This document shows, one piece after another, positions 53,810 through 64,000 of a stretch of 64,000 bases of DNA (its first letter is position 1; the number at the start of each line of letters is the position of its first letter). Origin of the DNA: Kiritimatiellia bacterium (GTDB taxonomy: Bacteria > Verrucomicrobiota > Kiritimatiellia > CAIVKH01); NCBI GenBank assembly GCA_027493775.1, contig JAOSKE010000001.1:929651-993650 (forward strand), in the 5' to 3' direction. The notes beneath the pieces are model-generated. The model ran no database searches. It saw nothing but the letters and a program-made list of their open reading frames with translations, and was not told the DNA's origin. A program made the translations under genes and the position numbers.

Positions 53810-53824
53810 CCCCACTTTGACCCA
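53810..53824 (-). promoter_or_regulatory. Second MraZ-like box pair
   Basis: CCCCA at 53810-53814 and ACCCA at 53820-53824 read as TGGGT and TGGGG on the minus strand with the same 5-base spacer as the proximal boxes. They lie about 115 bp further upstream and flank an AT-rich stretch. Confidence 0.6.
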
Positions 53825-53977
53825 CGCAAAAAAATGATCGCGGCGCAGGGTTGGATGATCGCGAATTATGTAAGGAATGGCGCCGAATTCTTTGCGGGCT
53901 TCACGCGCCGCAGGCTTGAATGGCCCGATGCCGAATTTCGACTTCTCTCGTTACTCCCTAATGTTATCCGGCTTTGC

Positions 53978-54826
53978 TCACCATCCGGCAGACAACCAAT
54001 CGCGCACGGCAGACATGGCGTCGGGCTGAAAATCATGGCTGATGCCGATCATGGGCAACTCTGTTGCGTTGACTCCCGCCGCTTTCATCGCTGCAACAGA
54101 TTCCTTTGCGGCCGCAATCCACGGAATTCGATCCGGTGGTGTTGTCTGGTCGCCATACATCACGAGCACGCGTTTGTTCTCCAAGCCGGAAAATGTTGCG
54201 CGTTGAAAATGAACACCGCTTTCACTATCGCGATCTGACCCAAGCCAGAATCCGCCTTCGATTAAAATAAACGCTGAAAAGTCGTTGAGAAATTCCGGTG
54301 CACTCGCCCACAAAAATAGAGCGGCAGAATTTGCGCCATTGGAAAAACCCGCGAGTACACTCTTCGATTTATCGGCATTCGGAACCAGCCGATGCAGCTC
54401 CGCAAACAACACGCGATATGCATCCAATGCGTACGGCGCATCTGCCGGGGTAATGGACCACTTCACTTCATCCTTGTCCGTCTCCACCACTCGCTTGAAC
54501 AACGGCATGTTGCAAAGGATATACCCTTCACCTCCAAGAAATGGATCGGCCATATTCAACTCACCGCCCATCCCTCCATCACCACCATTCAGAAACAGCA
54601 ACACCGGATAGGGCTTTTCCGAATCGTAATCCGCAGGCAGTTTAATCGTCATGCGCACGCTCTCATCCGAATGCCGCAACTGAATAGCCATGGAAGCAGG
54701 TGCGTCCGCAACCTCGAACTCCACCGGCGTTCCGGGAATCAACTTGACGTCAACTTGTGCGCCCACATGAGCGCCCGACACGACGAAGAAAATCAGTGCG
54801 GCCCCTAACAAGCGAATCAATTTCAT
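53978..54826 (-). CDS. Secreted alpha/beta-hydrolase (esterase-like)
   Basis: A 282 aa exported protein with signal peptide (LLGAALIFFVVSGAHVGA). The hydrolase core opens with YPVLLFLNGGDGG (oxyanion-type strand). It has the nucleophile elbow VLAGFSNGAN (G-x-S-x-G), an acid candidate in VLVMYGDQTTPPDR and a His in IGISHDFQPDA. The layout resembles feruloyl-esterase/PHB-depolymerase-like or dienelactone-hydrolase-like exported enzymes. The substrate is unknown. GGAGGTG lies six bases before the start. It is on the same strand as the dcw genes but is separated from them by the MraZ-box region, so it is probably its own unit. Confidence 0.75.
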   Translation of the reverse strand: MKLIRLLGAALIFFVVSGAHVGAQVDVKLIPGTPVEFEVADAPASMAIQLRHSDESVRMTIKLPADYDSEKPYPVLLFLNGGDGGMGGELNMADPFLGGEGYILCNMPLFKRVVETDKDEVKWSITPADAPYALDAYRVLFAELHRLVPNADKSKSVLAGFSNGANSAALFLWASAPEFLNDFSAFILIEGGFWLGSDRDSESGVHFQRATFSGLENKRVLVMYGDQTTPPDRIPWIAAAKESVAAMKAAGVNATELPMIGISHDFQPDAMSAVRDWLSAGW

Positions 54827-55113
54827 AGTGACACCTCCGCGCTCCTTTTACCGCACTCCCTTGTGCCGAGAGAAGATTTCTTAACCACAAATGAAAATCA
54901 GCGCGGCGCTAAACTACATATTTGTAATTATTTGGCCAACAATCCTACGTAATTGTCATTGTTGGCGCGGATTCTATGTTGTGTATCCTGTTTGAACTAA
55001 AGGTGTTGCGATATTTTAGCAAGCCTGGAACGGTTCTCGCTAATTAGTCTGTGCGCCCGGAGTGTCGCGCACTGAATTTTGGAGCCGGCGACGGGGCGAT
55101 GGACTGAGGTTAA
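54827..55113. promoter_or_regulatory. gltBD upstream region with inverted repeat
   Basis: AT-rich region between divergent esterase and gltB genes. A perfect 9-bp inverted repeat, GCCAACAAT (54935-54943) and ATTGTTGGC (54958-54966), has a 14-base spacer. Promoter-like hexamers (TTGTCA near 54953, TATGTT near 54975) overlap or follow it. This suits a regulator site for gltBD. Confidence 0.45.
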
Positions 55114-58100
55114 GTGATGAAGAGTGGACAGGATATTATGTGTAATTCGACAACCCGCCTCACAGCGGCCCGGCCGGGCGCGCAGGGTCTTTATGATCCG
55201 CAGTTTGAGCGCGATGCGTGCGGCGTCGGAATGGTTTGCAAGTTAAGGGGCGAGAAGTCGCACGATGTGGTTCAGAAGGCGCTTCAGATTCTGGAAAATC
55301 TGTCGCATCGCGGTGCGTGTGGTTGCGATGAAACGACGGGCGACGGCGCGGGGATCCTGTTCCAGTTGCCGGATAAATTTCTCCGCAAGGTCGCGGGGGT
55401 GAACCTGCCGGAGGAGACGGCATACGCGGCAGGGTTGGTCTTTCTCCCGCGCAATCGGATGGAACGTGCGCACTGCATGGAGATGTTCCGAAAGCACCAT
55501 CCGCGAGGAGGGGCAGCAGTTCCTCGGCTGGCGGAATGTTCCCCGAAACAACGAGGCGCTGGGCGATTTGGCGCGACGCGTGGCGCCGGAGATCGAACAA
55601 ATTTTTATCGGACGCGGAAAAGGAATCCGGGATCAGGCGCATTTCGAACGGAAGCTCTATGTGATCCGCAAAGTCGTCGAGCGGCGCATCCGCGAGTCAG
55701 GGTTCAAGGAGGGGAATTTTTTCCATGTGCCGAGTCTGTCGAGCAAGACCATCGTGTACAAGGGTCTGATGCTGGCGGAACAGATCAAGCCGTTCCTTCC
55801 CGATCTTTCCGACCAAGATCTGGTGAGCGGGATGGCGCTGGTTCATCAGCGGTACAGCACCAATACATTTCCGACGTGGGACTTGGCGCAGCCCTTCCGT
55901 TTTCTCTGTCACAATGGCGAGATCAACACCCTGCGCGGAAACGTGAACTGGCTCACGGCGCGCCAACGGTTATTTCACAGTCCGCTGTTTGGCGACGATC
56001 TGCACAAGCTGTTCCCCATTGCCACGCCGGGCGCGAGCGATTCGGCGGTCTTGGACAACGCGGTCGAACTGCTCCATCACGCGGGCCGCTCGCTGCCGCA
56101 CGCAATGTGTATGCTGATTCCGGAGGCATGGCAGAATCACGAAACCATGAGCGCGGAGAAGAAGGCGTTTTATCAGTATCATGCCTGCCTCGGCGAACCG
56201 TGGGATGGTCCGGCCTCGATTCCCTTTTCTGACGGAACGTGTGTGGGCGCCGTACTGGATCGAAATGGATTGCGTCCATCGCGCTACACGGTAACAAAAG
56301 ATGGCTTCGTCATTATGGGGTCGGAGACCGGAGTCATCGAGGTGGATCCGGCGAATGTGGAGCGGAAGGGACGGTTGCAGCCGGGACGCATGTTCCTGGT
56401 GGACATGGCGCAGGGCCGCATTGTGGAGGACGAGGAGATCAAGCACGACCTCGCGGCGCGCCGACCTTACGGTGAATGGCTGAAAAAGCATCTCCTGAAT
56501 TTCGACACGCTGCCGCCGCCGTGCGCGGCAGCGCCCGCGCTGCGCGATGACCTCGCGGTGTTACAAAATCTCTTCGGCTACACGCTTGAGGATCAGCGCA
56601 TCGTCATGGCGCCCATGGCCGCGACCGGCGGCGAAAAAATCGGCTCGATGGGCGTGGACACTCCGCTTGCCGTCCTGTCGGATCGCCCACAGCTTCTCTA
56701 CAATTACTTCAAGCAGCTTTTTGCGCAGGTGACGAATCCGCCGCTGGACGCAATCCGCGAGGAAACGGTGACGTCCATGCACACCAGCATCGGCTCGACC
56801 CGCAATCTGCTGGAGGAAACGCCGGAACACGCCCATCAACTCGCGTTGAAACAGCCGATTTTGACGAACGAAGACCTTGTCCGTATCCGTGAGATCGAAA
56901 AACTGGGTTTTACCTCCATTACCCTGCCGACCCTGTTTCACCCCAACAGCGGCGCGGCGCTCGAAGCCGCGATGGACGGATTGTGCCGCGCGGCGGAAGC
57001 GGCGATTTTGGGCGGATACGAAATCCTCATTCTTTCCGACCGCGGCGCGGGTCGCGAGCAGGCGCCGATCCCCACCCTGCTCGCCTGCGCGGGCGTCCAC
57101 CATCATCTCATCCGCGCCGGCCTGCGGCAGCGCTGCGGCATCGTGATTGAAAGCGGTGAGCCGCGCGAGGTGCATCATTTCGCCACGCTCTTCGGCTACG
57201 GCGCAAGCGCGGTGAATCCATATCTCGCACTCGAAACGCTGAAGGGCATGATTGAGCAGGGGCTGTTGGAGAAGATTGATTTCGCGAAGGCGGAAAAGAA
57301 CTATGTGAAGGCGATCAACAAGGGCGTGTTGAAGGTGATGTCCAAGATGGGCATTTCGACACTGCAAAGCTACAAAGGCGCACAGCAGTTCGAGGCCATC
57401 GGGCTGGCGCAGCCGGTGATTGACCGCTATTTCACGTGGACCACAAACCGCATCGGCGGCGCGAGCATGGATACGCTTGCTGAAGAGGCGCGACAGCGTC
57501 ACGCGCGCGCTTATCCCCCGGCGCATGTGGCGGAAGCGCTCCCGCTCGACATCGGTGGCCTGTATCAATGGCGACGCACCGGCGAGCGACACATCCTGCG
57601 TCCGCTCGTCATTGCGAAGCTGCAGGAGGCAACACGAACCGGAAATCATGCAGTGTACGACGAGTTCGCGCAGATGGTGAATGATCAGGCCCGCGAGCTG
57701 AACACGTTGCGCGGACTGCTGGAGTTCACAACCGGAAACACCCCCGTCCCACTGGATGAAGTCGAGCCGTGGACGGAGATCGTCAAGCGCTTCAAGACCG
57801 GCGCGATGTCGTATGGTTCGATCAGCAAGGAAGCCCACGAAACCCTCGCCATTGCGATGAACCGTATCGGCGGCAAGAGCAATTCGGGCGAAGGCGGCGA
57901 GGATACGGACCGTTTCGGAACGCGACGCAAACGGCGACTGGCGCATGAGCGCCATCAAGCAGGTGGCGTCGGGCCGCTTCGGCGTAACCAGCCACTACCT
58001 CGCCAACGCGCGCGAGCTGCAGATCAAGATGGCGCAGGGCGCGAAACCCGGCGAGGGCGGGCAACTGCCGGCGGAAAAGGTCTATCCGTGGATTGCAAAG

Positions 58101-59696
58101 ACACGGCACTCCACACCGCACGTCCAGTTGATTTCGCCGCCGCCTCATCACGATATTTATTCGATCGAAGACCTCGCGCAGCTCATTCACGATTTGAAGA
58201 ACGCAAATCCGGAGGCGCGCGTCAGTGTGAAGCTGGTTTCTGAGGCGGGCGTGGGCACCGTTGCAGCGGGCGTGGCAAAGGGCAAGGCCGACGTGGTGCT
58301 GATCAGCGGCTATGACGGCGGAACGGGGGCATCGCCGGAAACTTCGCTCAAGCACACGGGCCTGCCGTGGGAGCTCGGCCTAGCCGAAACCCATCAGACG
58401 CTGGCGCTGAACGACCTGCGAAGCCGAATTGTTGTGGAGTGCGACGGGAAATTGCTGACCGGACGCGATGTCGCGATCGCGTGTCTGCTGGGCGCGGAGG
58501 AGTTTGGATTCGCGACTGCGCCGCTCATCACCATCGGCTGCATCATGATGCGTGTCTGCCATCTCAACACCTGCCCTGTCGGCATCGCCACGCAGGACCC
58601 GGAGTTGCGCAAAAAGTTCACGGGGAAGCCGGAGCATGTGATTAATTTCTTTCGGTTCGTTGCCGAAGATTTGCGTCGAATCATGGCGCAGCTCGGCTTC
58701 CGAACCATCGACGAAATGGTCGGCCAGGTGGACCGTCTGCAAGCGCGTAAAACGGAAGGACACTGGAAGACCGGCGGCATTGATCTGGCCATGCTTCTTC
58801 ATAAACCCGACGTGCCGCCGCGCGTCGGCTTGTTCTGTCGGCAGAAGCAAAACCACAACCTGGCTCAGGCGCTCGATCACGAATTGATCGAACGCGCAAA
58901 ACCCGCGCTGGAACACGGCGAACGCGTGGACTTCGAGCAGCGCGTCCGCAACGTGAATCGAAGCGTCGGCACGATGTTGAGCTACAAGGTGTCGAAGAAA
59001 TGCGGAGCGGCGGGATTGCCCGACGACACGATTGTCGTGCGCGCGAAAGGTTCGTGCGGACAGAGTTTTTGCGCATTCGGCGCTCCGGGGTTGACCTTCC
59101 ATGTCGAAGGCGACGCGAACGATTATTTCGGCAAGGGGCTGTCGGGCGCAAGGTTGACCATCCGACCGCCACGCGAGGCGGATTTTGTCGCCGAAGACAA
59201 TATCCTGATCGGCAACGTCGCGTTGTACGGCGCGATCAAGGGCGAGGCATTCATCCGAGGCATCGCGGGCGAGCGGTTTTGCGTTCGCAACAGCGGCGCC
59301 ACCGCCGTCGTCGAGGGTGTGGGCGATCACGGATGCGAATACATGACCGGCGGGCGCGTGGTGGTGCTTGGCGGAGCGGGACGCAACTTCGCCGCCGGCA
59401 TGTCGGGCGGCATTGCGTACGTGCTGGATGAGGCGGGCGACTTTAAGAAATACCGCTGCAACACGGAAATGGTGGACTTCGAGACACTCGATAATCCGGA
59501 TGAAATCGCGGAAGTGAAGGCGTTGATCGAGCGCCATCTTCACTTCACGGAAAGCGCCGTGGCCGCGCGCCTTCTTGCCCGATGGCCGGAGACGGTCGCG
59601 CGTTTCGTCAAGGTCATGCCGCGCGACTATAAGCGGGCGCTCGAACAACTGGCAGCGCAGGAAGCGGACAGCCAGGCCCGGCCGCTTGCGGTCTAA
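55114..59696 (+). CDS. gltB: Glutamate synthase large subunit, with two frameshifts
   Basis: Large subunit of NADPH-GOGAT, about 1,526 aa. The N-terminal class II glutaminase has a 35-residue propeptide and then the Cys nucleophile in [11 protein letters not shown]. The central and FMN domains follow, with [31 protein letters not shown] and [15 protein letters not shown], and the 3Fe-4S region [19 protein letters not shown]. The last domain is the GXGXG beta-helix. The first break is near 55485 (one extra base between MFRK and TIREEGQQ). The second is near 57920 (one extra G between DRF and [10 protein letters not shown]). Both are probably assembly indels. It is followed by gltD. Confidence 0.94.
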
Positions 59697-59717
59697 TTTT
59701 GGAAGAGGAACAGAATC

Positions 59718-61181
59718 ATGGGAAAGATCACAGGATTTATGGAGTACACGCGCGAGCTGCCGCACAAACGGCCGGTCGCGGAGCGCGTCAAATTTTATCG
59801 CGAGTTCTACGAGCCCTTCCCGGAAGAGAAGGCCCGCCAGCAGGCCGCGCGCTGCATGGATTGCGGCGTGCCCTTTTGCCACACGGGTTGTCCGCTGGGA
59901 AACATCATCCCGGATTGGAACGACCTCGTCTATCGCGGCAACTGGCGCGAGGCGAGCCATCGGCTGCACGCGACAAACAATTTTCCGGAATTCACGGGGC
60001 GCCTCTGCCCCGCCCCCTGCGAAGATGCGTGTGTGCTGGGGATCAACGAGCCGCCAGTAACGATTGAACAGATGGAGAAGGAAATCGTGGAGCGGGCCTT
60101 TGCCGAAGGCTGGATCAAGCCCGAACCGCCCGCAACGCGCACCGGCAAGAAAATTGCCGTGGTCGGCTCCGGCCCCGCCGGACTCGCCTGCGCACAGCAA
60201 TTAAATCGCGCGGGCCACACGGTCACCGTGTTCGAGCGCGACGCCCGCATCGGCGGCCTGCTGCGTTTCGGCATACCCGATTTCAAGCTGGAAAAGACGA
60301 TCATTGACCGGCGACTGCGCGTGATGGAGGCGGAAGGCGTCATCTTCAAAACAAACGCAAACATCGGCGCAGACATCACGGGAGAGCAGTTGCAGAAGGA
60401 GTTCGACGCCATTGTGCTCGCAGTCGGCGCAAAACGAGGACGTGACCTAAAAGCGCCAGGACGCGAGTTGAAGGGTATTCATCTCGCGATGGAATTTCTT
60501 CCGCAGCAAAACGACATCGTCGCGGGCAAATCCATTTCGAATCAAATACTCGCCACCGGCAAGCGCGTCATCGTCATCGGCGGCGGCGACACCGGGAGCG
60601 ACTGCATCGGCACATCAAACCGTCAGGGCGCGACCTCCATCGCAAACTTTGAATTGCTGCCCATGCCCCCGGTGGAACGACCGAGGCATCAACCGTGGCC
60701 GTATTATCCGATGAAACTGCGAACCAGCTCTTCGCACGAAGAGGGATGCGAGCGCGTCTTTGCTGTCTCGACCAAGGAGTTCATCGGCGAAAATGGTCGC
60801 GTCACGGCGCTAAAGACGGTGCAGGTTCGATTTGTTCCGGCAGCGGATGGCAAAACCCTGAAGATGGAAGAGGTTGCCGGTTCCGAACAAATCCATCCAG
60901 CGGAACTAGTGTTGCTCGCAATGGGGTTCACCGGCGCAGAACCCGATGGGATCGTCGCGCAGCTCGGCTGCGAGCTGGACGCGCGCGGAAACATCAAGAC
61001 CGACAAGCAATTTGCAACCACCGTGCCCGGCGTGTTTGCCGCAGGCGACGCGCATCGTGGGCAATCGCTCATCGTGTGGGCGATCTCTGAAGGACGCGAA
61101 ACCGCGCGCGCCGCGGATATTCACCTCATGGGCCATTCGGCGCTGCCGACCAAGTCGGACTACGACCTGCCACGACGTTAA
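59718..61181 (+). CDS. gltD: Glutamate synthase small subunit
   Basis: NADPH-oxidising subunit of glutamate synthase, 487 aa. Two N-terminal iron-sulfur motifs are seen ([17 protein letters not shown] and [13 protein letters not shown]). The FAD-binding [19 protein letters not shown] and [17 protein letters not shown] follow, then the NADPH-binding [20 protein letters not shown] and the closing [34 protein letters not shown] precedes the start. It lies 21 bp after gltB, forming a two-gene operon for ammonium assimilation. Confidence 0.97.
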   Translation: MGKITGFMEYTRELPHKRPVAERVKFYREFYEPFPEEKARQQAARCMDCGVPFCHTGCPLGNIIPDWNDLVYRGNWREASHRLHATNNFPEFTGRLCPAPCEDACVLGINEPPVTIEQMEKEIVERAFAEGWIKPEPPATRTGKKIAVVGSGPAGLACAQQLNRAGHTVTVFERDARIGGLLRFGIPDFKLEKTIIDRRLRVMEAEGVIFKTNANIGADITGEQLQKEFDAIVLAVGAKRGRDLKAPGRELKGIHLAMEFLPQQNDIVAGKSISNQILATGKRVIVIGGGDTGSDCIGTSNRQGATSIANFELLPMPPVERPRHQPWPYYPMKLRTSSSHEEGCERVFAVSTKEFIGENGRVTALKTVQVRFVPAADGKTLKMEEVAGSEQIHPAELVLLAMGFTGAEPDGIVAQLGCELDARGNIKTDKQFATTVPGVFAAGDAHRGQSLIVWAISEGRETARAADIHLMGHSALPTKSDYDLPRR

Positions 61182-61271
61182 TTCCACGATACCTCGAAAT
61201 GGGGCCAGGTTCCTCCCCTATGATCGCCACACCCATGCAGGAATAAGCGCAAACAAGTCGCGACCAGAAGG

Positions 61272-62472
61272 CTATCGTTTTGATAGCCTTTCGATATACT
61301 TTCGGTATTCCTTGTTTTCAGGATGGGCCTTCTCCAAATCCTGCAACAGGACAACCGCCTCTTCAACTCGCCCTTGAGGCGCGAGGACTTGAACGGCGAG
61401 ACGAAACGCGGAGCTTGGATAGTTTGGCGCAAGGCGCATGGCCTGACGAAAAGCGGCTTCCGCCTCGTTATACATTTCGCGCTCAGCGTAAACCCCGGCA
61501 ATCGCCGAGCGCATCAAGGCATAGGCCATGCCCGACCATTCGTTGGCGCTGATCTTGTAAGTGGCTGAAAGATGCAATTCGAGATCGCGCCAGAGCTGCG
61601 CGTCTTGCTGTACCTCTTGCGCGGAGATCGTGGTCACGGAGCTCGGGCATGAGTTCCATGACTAGGCCGTGTGGCTTCAAATACGGCAGCATCCATGGAA
61701 TTACATACGCTTCCTCCACAAAAATTCGGGAAGTGGCGCGATTCTCTTCGACAATGTTTTTCGCAATAAATCCATTAATTCGCATCACGTCGCTGGCATC
61801 GCCGACTGAGACAGAACCATCGGCAGGGTGTTCTTTGTTAACTTGCTCCACATACCGAGAAAATGCGGCGGTCAGTTCCTCATCGCTTGGAATCCGAATT
61901 CTCTCGCCATAAATGCTTCGCAGATATTCTTCATAGCTGAAAACAGCGAGGGCGTTTTGTGAAATAAACGCGATATCCCCTCGCCCACGTTGTTCCGCCA
62001 GCGAACCGATCAGGAAGCGCGAGCTATCCGAACCGGTAAAAAGAATGCTGTTGAAAGGTAAATCGCTCAGAACCATCTCACAGTATTCCTCGACCAGCTC
62101 CGGAGGCCATGCGCGAAGATAATTGAATGTCCAATAGGTCTCGTGCAGCGGATGAAACAGTTGCGTTACAAATCTCGGATCGTTCGGTTCATCGTGCGCA
62201 TACCAATGGCTTTTCTTTCGGATTTGTTCGTATTGATTCGAAACTGCCGGCCAATCGGCTGATCGCGCGGCTTGCATGAGATGATCAAACTCTTCGGGAA
62301 TGGGAATTCCCTGCTGTTCAGATATTTTGCGCATCCGTCCGTAAAGAGACTCAGCGACGGGAACGATGGTGCCCACCACTTCGGGCGGCTCGTTCCGGTG
62401 TACGCTCTGGCACGCTATCGTTGCACAGAGGGCAGGTAGAGGAACCGCACCTTTTGTAACTGCTGCGTACAT
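61272..62472 (-). CDS. Unknown protein with TPR-like C-terminus, frameshifted
   Basis: Two ORFs, 61483-62472 and 61272-61637, appear to be one protein of about 400 aa. The first runs to LVMELMPEL and then off-frame; the second frame continues VTTISAQEVQQDAQLWRDLE, so the break is near 61640. The first part has FNSILFTGSDSSRFLIGSLAEQR and LAVFSYEEYLRSIYG, which I do not match to a named family. The C-terminus is TPR-like (YNEAEAAFRQAMRLAPNYPSSAF, RVEEAVVLLQDLEKAHPENKEY). The N-terminus looks like a weak signal or lipoprotein peptide with Cys at 16 or 21, but its start is uncertain. It converges with gltD. Confidence 0.6.
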
Positions 62473-62700
62473 ACCACCTCATAGATCGTCGAACCTCTCC
62501 AGCGTTCATTCAACACGAAACGCTGTAAAGCCCAATCTCCTCGCTCGCGCCTTTGCAGGCGGTTTCACAAGAGCTTGGTTTTTTTGCCGTCCCTCACGAA
62601 ATTCACCCACGGCGCTTGCGGAAAGCGTTTATACCTGTTATCATGGGCCGTGTTGTCCCTCTGGTTGAGGGCGGGAACAAAAGCAGAGAAGGAGAATAGG

Positions 62701-63495
62701 ATGAGAAAGATATTGCAGCTAAGCTTGGGCCTTTGTGCCGGAGCATTCCTAGCGATGCCTTTGATCGCCACAGCCGAAGAGGCAGCGGCGGCAGCGAAGC
62801 CGGTAGGCACCGCGCGCGTTGACTTTTCATCGGCGCGTGTGTATCGCGGCGTCACGCTCAACGATGGGTTCGTCGCTCAGCCATCGCTCGAGGCGGGGAT
62901 TCTTCCCGGCCTGAAGGTCGGTGTATGGGGCAACCTCGACATTGACGACTTCGGCGGGCGCGTCAAAGACGGCCAATTCTCAAAAATTGACCTCTACGCA
63001 GATTACACGCTCCCAATCAATTGCGATTTGGTGGCGCTGACACTCGGCTATATCGAGCACACCTTCCCTCAGGGTGTACAGTCGCGAACAGAAGGCGAAA
63101 CGGTAGTCATTGATGGCGGCAAGGACGCAGAGCGCGAAGTGAAACTCGCAGCGGCGGTTGACGCCATTCTCAATCCGAAACTCGCCGTGTACTACGGGGT
63201 AGATGGAGCGATTGAAGAGGACTGGTACGTTGAAGGCGGTATCGGCCACGGGCTGGCGCTGACGGACGACGTGAACCTGAATCTCGGCGCAACCCTTGCC
63301 TATAAGAACCCGGACGAAGGCAAGAGCGGACTCAGCCACTGGACAGCCGGCGCAAAAGCCACCTACAAGTGGGTAGCGCTTGGCGTGCAGTATATCGGCC
63401 GCATTGACAGCGATGTTCTGCCGAAGCAGAGAGGCGATGCCCGCGGATACGACACGGAAGTCGTCGGCACCCTCTCGCTCGTGAAAAACTTCTAA
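62701..63495 (+). CDS. Outer-membrane beta-barrel protein (TorF/Gcw_chp-like)
   Basis: A 264 aa exported protein. The correct start is ATG 62701, with GAAGGAGAAT upstream; the track start is 42 codons too early. Signal peptide ends near LIATAEE. The mature chain has alternating beta strands with aromatic ends, opening ARVDFSSARVYRGVTLNDG and PSLEAGILPGLKVGVWGN, and ends LSLVKNF with a terminal Phe, the usual outer-membrane insertion signal. The VYRGVTL motif resembles the TorF/Gcw_chp family. The substrate or role is unknown. It is followed by a strong terminator and precedes purF. Confidence 0.75.
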   Translation: MRKILQLSLGLCAGAFLAMPLIATAEEAAAAAKPVGTARVDFSSARVYRGVTLNDGFVAQPSLEAGILPGLKVGVWGNLDIDDFGGRVKDGQFSKIDLYADYTLPINCDLVALTLGYIEHTFPQGVQSRTEGETVVIDGGKDAEREVKLAAAVDAILNPKLAVYYGVDGAIEEDWYVEGGIGHGLALTDDVNLNLGATLAYKNPDEGKSGLSHWTAGAKATYKWVALGVQYIGRIDSDVLPKQRGDARGYDTEVVGTLSLVKNF

Positions 63496-63515
63496 TCGGC
63501 TGACGATTCGGAATG

Positions 63516-63547
63516 AAAAGCCCCGCCGCTTTGTGGCGGGGCTTTTT
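63516..63547 (+). terminator. Rho-independent terminator
   Basis: AAAAGCCCCGCC and GGCGGGGCTTTTT form a GC-rich stem with a GCTTTGT loop and T-run, 20 bp after the outer-membrane protein stop. It can also act on the other strand. Confidence 0.93.
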
Positions 63548-63698
63548 GTTTCTCCTTTTATGGAATTGTGTCGGTTGTGTTAGGGGTTGAATAGGAATTG
63601 AGAAATTTGCTGTTTTAGCTTTCCGGACGGCGCTACCTGCGTACGTTTGGCTCGGACGGCAAGCCTCGCGAATTTGCCGCGCTGTATCGGAGTTTTCA

Positions 63699-64000
63699 AT
63701 GAGTAGCTCGAATGAAAAGCCAAAACATTATTGCGGGTTGTTCGGTGTCTTCGGTGTCACTGATCCTTCAAAACTGATTTATGCCGGTCTGTTCGCTCTC
63801 CAGCATCGCGGACAGGAGGGCGCGGGGATGGTGGTGAGCGACGGCGAAAAGGTGCGCTCGGTCAAGGCCGAGGGTTTGGTCGGCGATGTCTTCACCCGTG
63901 ACCCCGATTGCCTCGCGAAATTACAAGGGTATCTGGGCATTGGGCATGTCCGCTATTCCACCACCGGCGCGTCGCGCCCGCAAAATGTTCAACCGCTCGT
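63699..64000 (+). CDS. purF: Amidophosphoribosyltransferase, 5' part only
   Basis: The window ends inside this gene, so the ORF track does not list it. From ATG 63699 (MSSSNEKPKH) the frame is open to the edge. It shows the glutaminase opening YCGLFGVFGVTDP with the Cys nucleophile, then AGLFALQHRGQEGAGMVVSD, GLVGDVFTRD and LGIGHVRYSTTGAS, all class II amidotransferase marks of PurF. The first enzyme of purine synthesis, it makes phosphoribosylamine from PRPP and glutamine. The short N-terminal extension before Cys implies a propeptide. The region 63549-63698 upstream holds no other gene. Confidence 0.93.
   Translation, partial: MSSSNEKPKHYCGLFGVFGVTDPSKLIYAGLFALQHRGQEGAGMVVSDGEKVRSVKAEGLVGDVFTRDPDCLAKLQGYLGIGHVRYSTTGASRPQNVQPL

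Larger units (their letters stand above)
53659..53977. other. Intergenic region upstream of the dcw cluster
   Basis: Contains the three MraZ boxes next to mraZ and a second box pair at 53810-53824. An AT-rich stretch lies between them (53700-53760). No gene is seen; the small plus-strand ORFs have no start signal. Confidence 0.65.

Noticed and set aside
58380-60200. 606 aa minus-strand ORF opposite gltB/gltD
   Set aside because: It lies antisense to well-supported glutamate synthase genes, shows no family motif and is a codon-bias shadow of GC-rich genes. The same applies to 56561-57958 and 14683-15987.
1-64000. CRISPR array
   Set aside because: No regularly spaced short direct repeats or cas-like genes were seen.

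Overview
The window looks like about 64 kb of chromosome from a Gram-negative-type bacterium of moderately high GC. It has a lipid A-type acyltransferase, meso-DAP-type MurE, a beta-barrel outer-membrane protein and a mraZ-to-ftsW division/cell-wall cluster. A member of the PVC superphylum, perhaps Kiritimatiellota- or Verrucomicrobiota-like, is plausible. This rests on general gene content and on an intergenic TTCCAA/TTGGAA repeat, and is inference only.

Layout. 1-5.4 kb: minus-strand run lipA - LpxL-type acyltransferase - GT2 - DedA, then tadA and a GT-C-like membrane protein that meet tail to tail. 5.4-13.5 kb: SH3-domain protein, a TPR protein with a helical-barrel-like N-terminus, a small lipoprotein, pepA-purC-xerD-rnc, and a HARE-HTH-like protein. 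13.6-21.9 kb: a module of a PadR regulator, an alpha-2-macroglobulin fused to an N-terminal HAAS-like domain, and pbpC, bracketed by a good tRNA-Asn gene and a degenerate second copy. 22-23.7 kb: secreted beta-helix protein. 23.7-29.4 kb: mobile-DNA island. An IS1182-type element carries a divergent AbrB-like gene that is split by an IS3 insertion; an IS4 element and a MITE-like pair lie beside it. 29.5-36.6 kb: tRNA-Ala, kamA-lhgO, Ser/Thr kinase, azoreductase-like flavoprotein, and an MBOAT/SGNH acylation pair. 36.7-41.9 kb: SahR-like regulator - ahcY - sugE - pyrE, and an AzgA-type purine permease. 41.9-53.9 kb: minus-strand dcw cluster (mraZ, unknown gene, rsmH, ftsL, ftsI, murE, murF, mraY, murD, LysM protein, ftsW) behind MraZ boxes. 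54-64 kb: secreted esterase-like protein, gltB-gltD, a broken unknown gene, outer-membrane protein, and the 5' end of purF, which the ORF track misses.

Many genes, including single-copy housekeeping ones (tadA, rnc, ftsL, murE, gltB, sugE, kamA, azgA), are split by single-base frameshifts, most in homopolymers. The simplest reading is residual consensus error in the assembly. They are annotated here as one gene each, with the break described, and a few could instead be real recoding sites.

The mobile island can be ordered in time from its target duplications. The IS1182-type element (7-bp duplication AAATGTC) came before the IS3 copy inside its AbrB-like gene (3-bp duplication GGC). The IS4 element (9-bp duplication CCGACCAAT) landed just outside it.
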